From positions 62,001-126,000 of the forward strand of contig JAJRPM010000004.1 of assembly GCA_024280775.1 (NCBI GenBank): DNA of 64,000 nt. The letters run 5' to 3'. Shown one piece after another: positions 9,601 to 18,084 of this stretch. Each line of letters starts with the position of its first letter. The first letter of the stretch is position 1. Source of the DNA: Candidatus Zixiibacteriota bacterium (GTDB lineage: Bacteria; Zixibacteria; MSB-5A5; GN15; JACZUZ01). The notes below the pieces were generated by a model. The model made no database searches, was not told the origin of the DNA, and saw nothing but the letters and a program-made list of their open reading frames with translations. Position numbers and translations under genes: made by a program.

Positions 9601-10680
9601 TTAGCGTCGATTTTTCTTCAGCGCTGCGCCCCTTAGACGGCCACCTAAGATAAGGAATAGCGCCAGAACCGCAACCATAATCACCACAAGTGTCGCAACC
9701 ACTAAAGACTTGTCCCAAAACAACATAAGTATGGACATCGCGCCGCTGAGCGCGCTGACCAGCCAGAATGTGCGCACTGTGGCGCGATAGCTGAGGCCCA
9801 AATGGCCTAAATAGTGGAATAAATGCCGCCGGTCGGCTTTCATGACGTTCTTGCCGGCTAACAATCGCCGCGAAAATGAGGTGAAAGTCTCTACCAAAGG
9901 CACAGCCAAGGCCACCAGAGGGGGGAACAATGCCGCGGCGGTGAATGATTTGATTGGCGCCAGCAAGGAAAGCACCGCAAATAGATAACCTACCAACAGG
10001 GCGCCAGAGTCCCCCAAGAACAATCTTGCCGGGTATAGGTTGAAGTACAACACACCAGCTAAGGCTCCGGTCAACGCCAAAGATAGCGCAACTCCGCCGG
10101 GTATGTTCAACAACAACGAAATAGCGCCAACTGCAATCGCCCCAATTAGTCCGACTCCGGTTGCCAATCCGTCGAGACCATCAATGAGATTGATCGCATT
10201 CGAAAGCAGAGTCACCCAAAAGACACTGATTAGCGCCGACCAAATCCCCGGATGTACTTCACCTACAAATGGCACATACAGCAGGTCGATCTTGATACCT
10301 CCGAAGTACAGCAACAAACCCGCCGCCGCTTGCGCCAGAAGTTTCAACCACGCCGAAACAGGCTGCAGGTCATCATACAAACCGACACCGAATATCAACA
10401 ACGCTCCAAGCGCTATATGCAACCAGGGCAAACCAGTGTCATACCAATCAGGATACAGAAACCAAGCTAGAGCTAATGACACTATCATCGAAATCAACAC
10501 GCTGACACCACCGATATTTGGCACCGGCTCTTTGTGGCGCTTGTGCTGACCGGGGGTATCCACGATGTCATGCTTCAGACAAAACCCAATTACTAACCGA
10601 CTGAGAACTAGTGACAGTCCCAATGAGACGATCAGAATAAGAAGCATCCCGGGTAAATAGTGTTGTATTTCTGCTTGCAT
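9601..10680 (-). CDS. WecA/TagO-type undecaprenyl-phosphate sugar-1-phosphate transferase
   Basis: A 359-residue membrane enzyme of the WecA/MraY superfamily, transferring a UDP-sugar phosphate (usually GlcNAc-1-P) to undecaprenyl phosphate to start a glycan on the inner membrane. It has about ten membrane spans. Signatures include HKRHKEPVPNIGGVSVLI near residue 45, the catalytic loop NAINLIDGLDGLATG, LFLGDSGALLVGYL, and the cytosolic DRRHLFHYLGHLGLS loop. It belongs to a run of glycan genes (yfhO-like, two GT2s) upstream on the same strand. WecA fits better than MraY because no mur genes are adjacent. The exact sugar is not readable. Confidence 0.92.
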   Translation of the reverse strand: MQAEIQHYLPGMLLILIVSLGLSLVLSRLVIGFCLKHDIVDTPGQHKRHKEPVPNIGGVSVLISMIVSLALAWFLYPDWYDTGLPWLHIALGALLIFGVGLYDDLQPVSAWLKLLAQAAAGLLLYFGGIKIDLLYVPFVGEVHPGIWSALISVFWVTLLSNAINLIDGLDGLATGVGLIGAIAVGAISLLLNIPGGVALSLALTGALAGVLYFNLYPARLFLGDSGALLVGYLFAVLSLLAPIKSFTAAALFPPLVALAVPLVETFTSFSRRLLAGKNVMKADRRHLFHYLGHLGLSYRATVRTFWLVSALSGAMSILMLFWDKSLVVATLVVIMVAVLALFLILGGRLRGAALKKNRR

Positions 10681-10724
10681 GGCTTATTGGATTATGATGA
10701 GCTAAATTTAGTGTCGGTTGGTAT

Positions 10725-11609
10725 TCAGGCTTTGCGAAACACTCTCAGCAAAGCGGAAATGAGGAAATTTACTGTCAGCGCCAAGGGCAAAACTACGAAT
10801 GTGAGTGTACCGGGTATGCGCTTGTGAAAATAGCGCCATACCGAAATATGATGCCAACGCGAACGCTTCAACGCCGAAGAACGCGAACCGCCACCCCACG
10901 AATGCACTGCCCCGGCTTTTGGGCAAAAATATATTTTCCCGCCTCTGGCGTGTATTTCCGCAGAGAGGTCGGTGTCCTCCATGAACATGAAAAAACGCTC
11001 ATCGAAACCGCCAAGCTCAATGAATGTATCACGACGAATCAACAAGGCTGTCCCGGCGGTTGCCGGAACCGCGGTTACCTCCGGGTAATCGGGCAAGGTG
11101 TAACCTGCATTGCTACTCCTGTTCTTCTTTCTGAATAGCGAACTCAACGCTGAACCACGTGAACCCAATATGTTGCTGATTGTCGGCAACTCGCGGCAAG
11201 TTGACTGAAACGAACCATCGGGATTGCGCATACGACCGGTGGTTGCCCATGCGTCAGTCTCGGTATTCAAAACACGCACCAACTCAGATATTGCGCCACT
11301 ATCAAGAACTACATCCGGGTTCACGAAAAACAATAACTCTCCTTGCGCCTCTTTAGCTCCTGCGTTACATCCTGCGGCGAATCCTTTGTTTTGCATCGAG
11401 CGAATCACGCGCCCCGAGGGCAATAGCGAATTGATTTGCTCAGTTGGGTCAACGGCGCTGAGGTTGTCGATGAATAGCGACTCGGCCTTGCAGTCCTCGG
11501 GTAAACGGCGTAACTCTTCGGCCAATGCAGGTAATGAATCAGATAGGGCTTCCTCACTATTGTGAAGCACCATGATAACAGATAAGCATAGATTACCGTG
11601 ATTCGCCAT
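10725..11609 (-). CDS. GT2 glycosyltransferase (WbbL/rhamnosyltransferase-like)
   Basis: A 294-residue family 2 glycosyltransferase. It opens with the GT-A nucleotide-sugar fold (CLSVIMVLHNSEEAL, then SLFIDNLSAVDPT), has the metal-binding NPDV motif (FFVNPDVVLDSG, the DxD equivalent) and the acceptor-side MEDTDLSAEIHARGGKIYFCP text typical of WbbL-like rhamnosyltransferases. A C-terminal hydrophobic segment (about 265-285) suggests membrane anchoring. It sits between the polyprenyl-phosphate mannose synthase-like gene and the wecA-like gene, so it probably extends a lipid-linked glycan. Sugar specificity is inference only. Confidence 0.88.
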   Translation of the reverse strand: MANHGNLCLSVIMVLHNSEEALSDSLPALAEELRRLPEDCKAESLFIDNLSAVDPTEQINSLLPSGRVIRSMQNKGFAAGCNAGAKEAQGELLFFVNPDVVLDSGAISELVRVLNTETDAWATTGRMRNPDGSFQSTCRELPTISNILGSRGSALSSLFRKKNRSSNAGYTLPDYPEVTAVPATAGTALLIRRDTFIELGGFDERFFMFMEDTDLSAEIHARGGKIYFCPKAGAVHSWGGGSRSSALKRSRWHHISVWRYFHKRIPGTLTFVVLPLALTVNFLISALLRVFRKA

Positions 11610-11735
11610 GCCGGAAGTATAGTCTGAAGGTTGACATCAAGCCAGCTTTCAGAGGCAAATGCCAATCAGAATCAGAAACAGAATCTAGAAATGTAGTTGA
11701 AAGGTGAGTCGGAGTGTATTTGCAAGGCGTTGGTT

Positions 11736-12464
11736 TTAGTCGAGCTTGCCGAGCATTGATAGCCAGCGTAGATACCAAACGACCCTGATAGCCTCGCGGA
11801 CTATTTTTTTGGACATCTTGGATGTGCCCTGCACTCTATCGACAAAGGTGATAGGGATTTCTTTGATACGGAATTTTTTCTTCCAAACGCGCATCGACAG
11901 CTCTATTTGGAATGAATAGCCATTTGAGCGGATCGCATCCAGATCAATCGCCTCCAAAGTTTCACGACGGAAACATTTGAAACCACCGGTTCCGTCGCGA
12001 AGCGGAAGCCCAGTTATGATTCTTGAGTAGGTATTTGCAAAATAGCTAAGTAACAATCTGCTCATCGGCCAGTTGACCACATTGACGCCGCAAATGTAGC
12101 GCGAGCCAATAACCAAGTCGTTTTCTTGAATCTCATGCAGGAAGTCTTTGATATATTGCGGGCCATGTGAAAAATCGGCGTCCATCTCGAAAATAAGCGC
12201 GAAATCGCGCTCCAGCGCCCATTTGAATCCGGCGATATATGCGCGTCCCAGACCCTGCTTTTCAGTGCGATGGAGAATATTGACTCGCGGCTCTGTCTTA
12301 ATTAACTCATCGACAATATCACCTGTGCCATCGGGTGAGCCGTCATCGACCACCAAAACATTGATGCGCGGGTCCAGCGGCAAAACCGCGTGAATAATCT
12401 TCTCGATGTTTTCCCGCTCATTATAGGTCGGGAAGATAATCAATACTTTGCCTGAAACGCTCAC
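11736..12464 (-). CDS. Polyprenol-phosphate mannose synthase-like GT2
   Basis: A 242-residue soluble GT2 enzyme of the DPM1 type, which loads a sugar (classically mannose from GDP-mannose) onto a polyprenyl phosphate. Diagnostic text: LIIFPTYNERENIEKII at the N-terminus, VLVVDDGSPDGTGDIVDEL, FEMDADFSHGPQYI (DxD), and the conserved GLPLRDGTGGFKCFRRETLE. There are no C-terminal membrane spans, unlike the second DPM1-like gene at 25156-26151. It is 34 bases downstream of the yfhO-like gene, whose product would be a candidate user of polyprenyl-linked sugars. Confidence 0.92.
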   Translation of the reverse strand: MSVSGKVLIIFPTYNERENIEKIIHAVLPLDPRINVLVVDDGSPDGTGDIVDELIKTEPRVNILHRTEKQGLGRAYIAGFKWALERDFALIFEMDADFSHGPQYIKDFLHEIQENDLVIGSRYICGVNVVNWPMSRLLLSYFANTYSRIITGLPLRDGTGGFKCFRRETLEAIDLDAIRSNGYSFQIELSMRVWKKKFRIKEIPITFVDRVQGTSKMSKKIVREAIRVVWYLRWLSMLGKLD

Positions 12465-12498
12465 TACAAATACTCCATCTACTCTTCTGTAACTATAA

Positions 12499-15090
12499 TT
12501 ACTCTTCGGTCGTTTGTTCTTCTTCCACCAATTCGTCAGGGTCGCGCCGCCACCAGCCCAATCCCAACAACCCTAATGTCAACGCTAAGGAAACATAGGT
12601 CACATTCCTGCCGGTCTCGTACAAAGGCGAGGCATAACGAAATGTCAAAGTCCCCTGCCCTTTCGGGACCAGGGCGCTAAGAAAGGCCCCATCGGCCCGG
12701 ACCAGATCGACTGGCTCACCATTTACATATGGACGCCAGCCATTGTAATATGCGGTAGTCACAATAACCGGTCTGGACGTTTGAACATTGTAACTAACGA
12801 CAATACTGTCCATGTCGGTAGAAACCACTTTTACTACATCTTTTGCCGTATCCAACTTTGTTGAATCGGAATTCTCCTGCGAATTATTCGTTTGGATTTG
12901 ATACAATTGCTGTAATGCCGCCTGCCATTCCGGCGATGTTTCTTCTACAAACGCTACCTCACGTAAGTTCGCATTCCCTCTGAGAATCTGAGGATAAATC
13001 GCTCTTCTCTCGGCAATAGTCACTATGGTATCCGGCAGGAAGGCCCGCGGGAAGGCATTCGGATTCTCATAAACCGCCACATTGCCCAAATCCAGAGCTA
13101 GTCGCACCGGTTTAGGGCCAAAATGATCTGACGGGAATGCGCTTCTTTTCGGCAGTACCAAGTACTTGGCTCCGACGAGATTGAGGAATCTGGCATTGGT
13201 GAAGTTTTTCAGCGCATTGCCCTTGAGAATCGGGTTTCCGTACATGCCCGGCCCCCCCAGCAAATCATCATACCATTTGAGCTGATTGCCATGATAACCG
13301 GCGACAACTTCGATTCCAAAATAGGGCAGCGCATCCCCCTGGAAGATTCCCCATTGAAGCGTGCGATAGTAATCAGATTGCTTGGTAATATAGTCTGTAA
13401 TAGGATTGGGTTCGAATTGCTGACGGATTCTCTGCGGCTCCACAGTTTGGATAAATCGATCGCCAAAACGAATTCCGTCAACCATCGCCAACAGCGGCAA
13501 GGCCAGTATGACTATACGAGGTAATGCGCCGCGGATCACTCCCCATATCACTCCAATCGAAGCGGTAACCAGAAAGAAACTTATCCAAAACCCCTTTTGC
13601 ACCGCCGGTAAATTCGCCATGGCGATATTCCATTTGCTAACATTGCGAGCCACCAACTGAGATTTGATTCCGCTGTAGAATATATCGGTGTAAGCGCCAA
13701 GCATGCTCTCACCGGCCAGCCCCCAAAGCAGAGCCAAGGCGCCAAGTGAACCACCGAATATCAGCAGATACTTTTTGAAGCGCTCTTTGGTCTTGGCTTG
13801 GGAGGCGCGATACTCGGTTAGTATCCACTGGACACCCATTGCCGCCAACAAGGATATCGAGAAACAAAAAATGAACATAATCATCGACGGCGCGCGCAAT
13901 GATTTGACATTGGGTATCAGGTAGAAGTATAGCTTGAACAGTGGCGTGGTAGCGCCCAGCGCATAGGAGAGCGCAAATAGCGCCAGTCCTCCGAAAAAGA
14001 TTCCTTTACGGCGATAGAAAAACACTCCGATTATCCCGAGGAAAAGAGCAACCACCCCGGCGTATTCTGAATTATCTTTGAATGCGTTCTTGCCCCAGTA
14101 ATGGACATCGGGATAGTCAGCTTTATTTACCGATGTTCCGACAAATTCCGGATCAAGTAGGCCAACCACACCCTCGGTGTGCATTGACCAACTGGTGGCC
14201 CATTGCCAGCCGCTCTTGGTGTCTGTGCGAGGGGAGAATTGTTTGGTGTATTGGACTCCAGGGTAGAACTGAATAGCTGAGATGCCTAAACCCAAGACCA
14301 CAGCCAGAGCGAATCCTCCGCCATGTGTCGCTAATGGCATCACAGGACTTCCAGCTCCGGAAGCGCGCACGCTCTTGAAGCGCTGGTATAGCAAGTACAG
14401 CACATAGAAACCTAAGGCCCAAAGTGTGAAGTAAGACATTTGCGGATGAGGCGTGAGAATTATCAAACCAATTACCACACCTAGCAAAGTGAAATTCAGC
14501 AAAGCTCTACGATTGAACGCCCTGTCGAGAAACAGGATTGCCAGCGGAAAGAGAGTTGTGACGAATATCTTGCCGTCATGACCGGGAGCCACCAGACTGA
14601 CCAGATAGCCGGAGAAACCATAGCACACCGCGGCCACTACCGAGGCAACTCTAGAGAGAGCAAATTCGCGTGCGGTCCAGTACATGAACACTCCGGCCAG
14701 AAAGATGTGCAACACGAGATTCCAGCCGAGCATACGAAACAGATTCCCAAAGTATTTCAATGATGAAAAGGGATAGAAAATGTCTCCGTGGAAGGCGTCA
14801 ACATAAGGCATGCCCCCAAAAATATACGGATTCCATCGCGGCGGCCCCCCATTGCTACGCACATGCTCAACGAGCATCTCGCGGAAAAATACACCGGCGT
14901 TGAGCATATCTGATCCGTATAACATCAAATCAGAAAATATGAATTTCCTGAAGAGAATCAGAACGCCGATTCCGACTATGGCAAAAAACATATACGGAAA
15001 AGCCTTGTTTCTATCCAGGACGGCAAGTTGGTCTTTTCCGCTGAGGGTGTCAGTTGATTCTGTCATAGTTCTTGTCGCTGGTTTTGTCAT
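12499..15090 (-). CDS. YfhO-family membrane glycosyltransferase-like protein
   Basis: An 863-residue polytopic membrane protein with about a dozen hydrophobic segments and a large soluble C-terminal part (about residues 560-840) before two last spans. The N-terminal block (YGSDMLNAGVFFREM, GGMPYVDAFHGDIFYP) and the C-terminal EVTSYTAN-like region, here VTTAYYNGWRPYVNGEPV, are characteristic of YfhO/bacterial membrane protein YfhO, a GT-C-like fold implicated in glycosylating cell-wall polymers. GGGAG lies 4 bases before the ATG at 15090. It is first in a glycan run followed by the DPM1-like gene, GT2 and wecA-like genes. Confidence 0.88.
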   Translation of the reverse strand: MTKPATRTMTESTDTLSGKDQLAVLDRNKAFPYMFFAIVGIGVLILFRKFIFSDLMLYGSDMLNAGVFFREMLVEHVRSNGGPPRWNPYIFGGMPYVDAFHGDIFYPFSSLKYFGNLFRMLGWNLVLHIFLAGVFMYWTAREFALSRVASVVAAVCYGFSGYLVSLVAPGHDGKIFVTTLFPLAILFLDRAFNRRALLNFTLLGVVIGLIILTPHPQMSYFTLWALGFYVLYLLYQRFKSVRASGAGSPVMPLATHGGGFALAVVLGLGISAIQFYPGVQYTKQFSPRTDTKSGWQWATSWSMHTEGVVGLLDPEFVGTSVNKADYPDVHYWGKNAFKDNSEYAGVVALFLGIIGVFFYRRKGIFFGGLALFALSYALGATTPLFKLYFYLIPNVKSLRAPSMIMFIFCFSISLLAAMGVQWILTEYRASQAKTKERFKKYLLIFGGSLGALALLWGLAGESMLGAYTDIFYSGIKSQLVARNVSKWNIAMANLPAVQKGFWISFFLVTASIGVIWGVIRGALPRIVILALPLLAMVDGIRFGDRFIQTVEPQRIRQQFEPNPITDYITKQSDYYRTLQWGIFQGDALPYFGIEVVAGYHGNQLKWYDDLLGGPGMYGNPILKGNALKNFTNARFLNLVGAKYLVLPKRSAFPSDHFGPKPVRLALDLGNVAVYENPNAFPRAFLPDTIVTIAERRAIYPQILRGNANLREVAFVEETSPEWQAALQQLYQIQTNNSQENSDSTKLDTAKDVVKVVSTDMDSIVVSYNVQTSRPVIVTTAYYNGWRPYVNGEPVDLVRADGAFLSALVPKGQGTLTFRYASPLYETGRNVTYVSLALTLGLLGLGWWRRDPDELVEEEQTTEE

Positions 15091-15489
15091 TGAACTCCCA
15101 ATCCTTCGCTTCTTCTAAACCAGCCGCGAACATACCCAACTTCAGCGACTTACGCAATCAATATCGAAACGCAGGCGAGCTTGATATGACGGGGTTTTGG
15201 GCTTGGAATGTGGTGGGATTTCACTATATTCTTATTGTCTCCGATGGGATCATCATTTGAACGCTTAGATTCAATGCGTCCGAAGATTACCCACCTGAGG
15301 GAATCTCCCCGGCGCCGGGTCCAAAGGCGCTTCTCTTGGTCAGTCATTCCTCACATATTGATTGTTATCACATCACCCTATCTCTGCTATGGGGGGAATC
15401 ATAGAGTTTTAGTTACTTACAAAGCTTAGTCGCTTGCCAACGTCATTTCATGCTCAAGAAATTGCTAACAGCTGGAAGGAAGAACGTCA
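15091..15489. other. Divergent intergenic region
   Basis: About 400 bases between two divergent genes (yfhO-like, minus; Asp-box protein, plus). It must hold both promoters, but I see no match close enough to name. A GGAAGGA ribosome site at about 15474-15480 precedes the ATG at 15490. Short open frames here lack ribosome sites and recognisable features. Confidence 0.5.
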
Positions 15490-17841
15490 ATGAAACATCT
15501 CGCTCAAAAACACGTCTCTCAAAAACAAATAACCAGGGCTGGCTTATCATCGCTCCTAATGGCGATGATCCTATTGTTGACGCCAAGCATCTCAACAGCC
15601 ACCAGCTCTTTCCCGCCGCCGACGAATGTTCGCGTGACCAATATCCCGCAACTCAACAACGAGGAGCAAACCGCCATTTCGCCGGTGGATTCAAATCTCA
15701 TCATCTCTGTGTGGAGAGACTTCAGGCTCGGATACCGTCAGATTGGAATCGGTCGCTCAACCGACGGCGGACAAACCTGGACTGATTCTCTAATCAGTCC
15801 CTCACTGCAGTACATCAATATCATCAACAATTTCGCCTTCCCGCCAAATACTAATTGGCAGTCCGACCCAACTTTGACAGTAGATCGCTTCGGTAACTTC
15901 TACATGTCGGTTCTGGATTTTTCACCATCAGCAACCAATGACTCATCTACAATCACATTCTACAAGACCGTTGACGCCGGACTTTCATGGACAGGTCCAG
16001 TTCCAATCACGCCTGTATTCGCACCGGCTTTCGAGGATAAGCAGTTTATTACCGTGGATAATTCCGGCGGAGCAACCGATGGTAACGTCTATATGTCATG
16101 GACGCGTTTCCCGAATCCTGATAGAATTGTGTTTATCCGCTCAACTGATGGGGCGGCTTCGTTCGAAGACACAGTAGTCGTCGGGCCGATTCAAACCTCA
16201 ACCGGATGCGGCGGTTCGCTAATTGACGCGGGACAATTCTCTATTCCGATTGTGGGAGCCAATGGTGATGTTCATGTATTCTGGCAGGGCACACGCCTGG
16301 ACTCTTCGGGTTTTTGCTCCGGTTCGATTCATATCAAACACGTGGTTTCTACTGATGGAGGACTCAACTTTAGCGGCGAAGATAACATCCAGCAGGTCTC
16401 CGGGTATACGTCCGCAGCAGGTGGAATCAACACCTATTCCCAGCCGGTAGTGGATGTCGACCGCACCGCCGGACCGTTCGCAGGGAATATGTACCTCTGC
16501 TTCACCAACCTTGGCCCCGAGGATGGTGGACGCACAGATGTTGATTTCATGATGTCAACTGACAATGCATTAACTTGGACAAGCCGTGTGCAAATCAACG
16601 ACGGAGACAATAGCGGTCTTAACGACAGTTTCCATCCCTGGGTGTTCGTCAATGAAGAGGGCGTGGTGATTGTCATCTTCTATGACAATCGCTTTGATCC
16701 TCCGTTCTATAACAACTTCGACCTTGTGGCAACGTATTCGTTTGATGGCGGACAAACATTCACTGCCAATCATCGTATCACCAATGTGTCGTCCAGCCCA
16801 AGCTCATTGTTTGCAGGTAATGCGAATAATCGGACACAGAAATTTGATTACACTGGCACATTTGATCCAAGTGAGGCGCCACTACTAGCGCCTACCTCAC
16901 CGCAGGCAGGCCTAATCGGTGAATATATCGGACTATCAGCAAACCATGATAAAGTCACCGCCACCTGGACCGACAGTCGTGACGGCAACTCCGAGGTGTA
17001 TAGCTCATCCTGGGGTATTCCATTGTTGGAACCAAAACCAATCGCGCCGGATAGCGGTGGTTTTGCGCTAGCCTCACCAACTTTTGACTGGTCAACCTCC
17101 TGGAAGAACGACGCTGATCAGTATCGTTTGGAAATTGCAAGCGACCAGAGTTTCTCCAGTATTGTTGCAACTCGCACTGTAGATACAAATTTCAACGTAC
17201 TGGACTTTGCGCTAGCTGAGGGTGAGTATTTTTGGCGGGTGAAGACCTTCAATCTGTCCAACGGTGACAGCTCCGAATACTCTCTAGTTCGTAGTTTTCA
17301 AGTCGACAATACACCTCCGACAACTGTGACACTACTCTCACCTGTCGACGGAGAAGTCACATTGAATCCGTTACCTCCTTTTGATTGGACTGACGCATTC
17401 GATGGACTAACCTCGGTCACTTATTCCATAGATATTTCAACCGATGCGGGATTCCCTGCCGGAGCTCTGACAACCACAGTTACTGGCCTGACAGTTTCAA
17501 ATTATTTCCCAATTGATTCACTCACCGGCGATGTCCCGACATTCTGGCGCGTACGAGCCGCAGACCTTATCGGCAATGAATCAACCTCGTCAACTTTCAC
17601 TGTAACACACAATACGCCCTGCTGTGTGGTTCCCGGCGACTTCACTCACGACGGCTCCTTCAATATCGCCGATGTTACCGCGGGAATCGCAAGAATCTTC
17701 TCGATGGGGTTACCCCCTTTCTGTCAGGATGAAGCGGACGCCAATGGCGATAACGCATATAATATCGCCGATGTGACCTATGGAATAGCTAGAATATTTT
17801 CAATGGGCCCCGCGCCAATTTGCGGAACCACCGGGGACTAA
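15490..17841 (+). CDS. Secreted Asp-box (sialidase-fold) protein with dockerin-like tail
   Basis: A 783-residue exported protein. An N-terminal signal (about residues 16-37, LSSLLMAMILLLTPSISTATS) leads into a beta-propeller with at least five Asp-box (BNR) motifs of the S-x-D-x-G-x-x-[WF] type: STDGGQTWTDS, TVDAGLSWTGP, STDGGLNFSGE, STDNALTWTS, SFDGGQTFTAN. A fibronectin-type region follows (about 515-710). The last 70 residues carry two Ca-binding dockerin-like loops (HDGSFNIADVT and ANGDNAYNIADVT) framed by cysteines and ending CGTTGD. The sialidase fold is clear, but sialidase activity is not: the catalytic arginine triad was not located. The gene starts after a good GGAAGGA site and ends at a strong hairpin terminator. 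Confidence 0.88.
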   Translation: MKHLAQKHVSQKQITRAGLSSLLMAMILLLTPSISTATSSFPPPTNVRVTNIPQLNNEEQTAISPVDSNLIISVWRDFRLGYRQIGIGRSTDGGQTWTDSLISPSLQYINIINNFAFPPNTNWQSDPTLTVDRFGNFYMSVLDFSPSATNDSSTITFYKTVDAGLSWTGPVPITPVFAPAFEDKQFITVDNSGGATDGNVYMSWTRFPNPDRIVFIRSTDGAASFEDTVVVGPIQTSTGCGGSLIDAGQFSIPIVGANGDVHVFWQGTRLDSSGFCSGSIHIKHVVSTDGGLNFSGEDNIQQVSGYTSAAGGINTYSQPVVDVDRTAGPFAGNMYLCFTNLGPEDGGRTDVDFMMSTDNALTWTSRVQINDGDNSGLNDSFHPWVFVNEEGVVIVIFYDNRFDPPFYNNFDLVATYSFDGGQTFTANHRITNVSSSPSSLFAGNANNRTQKFDYTGTFDPSEAPLLAPTSPQAGLIGEYIGLSANHDKVTATWTDSRDGNSEVYSSSWGIPLLEPKPIAPDSGGFALASPTFDWSTSWKNDADQYRLEIASDQSFSSIVATRTVDTNFNVLDFALAEGEYFWRVKTFNLSNGDSSEYSLVRSFQVDNTPPTTVTLLSPVDGEVTLNPLPPFDWTDAFDGLTSVTYSIDISTDAGFPAGALTTTVTGLTVSNYFPIDSLTGDVPTFWRVRAADLIGNESTSSTFTVTHNTPCCVVPGDFTHDGSFNIADVTAGIARIFSMGLPPFCQDEADANGDNAYNIADVTYGIARIFSMGPAPICGTTGD
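15501..15530. repeat. 15-bp tandem duplication in signal-peptide region
   Basis: Two adjacent imperfect 15-base units (cgctcaaaaacacgt and ctctcaaaaacaaat) encode the repeated A-Q-K-H-V / S-Q-K-Q n-region of the signal peptide. It is one of several micro-duplications in this window. Confidence 0.6.
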
Positions 17842-17876
17842 TACGCTCCACTACAACGAGTTACCGCCATTCACCC

Positions 17877-17909
17877 AAGAGGCGGAGCAAATATGCTTCG
17901 CCTCTTTTT
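17877..17909 (+). terminator. Rho-independent terminator after the Asp-box protein gene
   Basis: A 13-base stem (AAGAGGCGGAGCA with TGCTTCGCCTCTT, one G-U pair) closes a 4-base loop and is followed directly by TTTT, 35 bases past the stop at 17841. Confidence 0.85.
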
Positions 17910-17963
17910 AGTTGATGCATAAATGACAGCGCTTGTAATTGTGTCAGCTTATTCAGGGAGGTA

Positions 17964-17989
17964 TATTCCCCTTGCGCCTTTTGGGAATA
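17964..17989. repeat. Inverted repeat TATTCCC / GGGAATA upstream of acs
   Basis: A perfect 7-base inverted repeat with a 12-base spacer, about 100 bases before the acs start. It could be an operator or leader hairpin for acs. Nothing else in the 17910-18084 gap is recognisable, and no clear ribosome site precedes the acs ATG. Confidence 0.4.
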
Positions 17990-18084
17990 GGCCTTATGCG
18001 CATATTGGCGTATCTCGCAATGCAAGCAAACATCCCAAATGAAAAATTCCAGATCACTCCCGCAAGAACCCACATACTAGACTA

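Noticed and set aside
17861-18073. 70-codon minus-strand open frame between the Asp-box protein and acs
   Set aside because: It runs across the terminator hairpin and shows no protein-like features.
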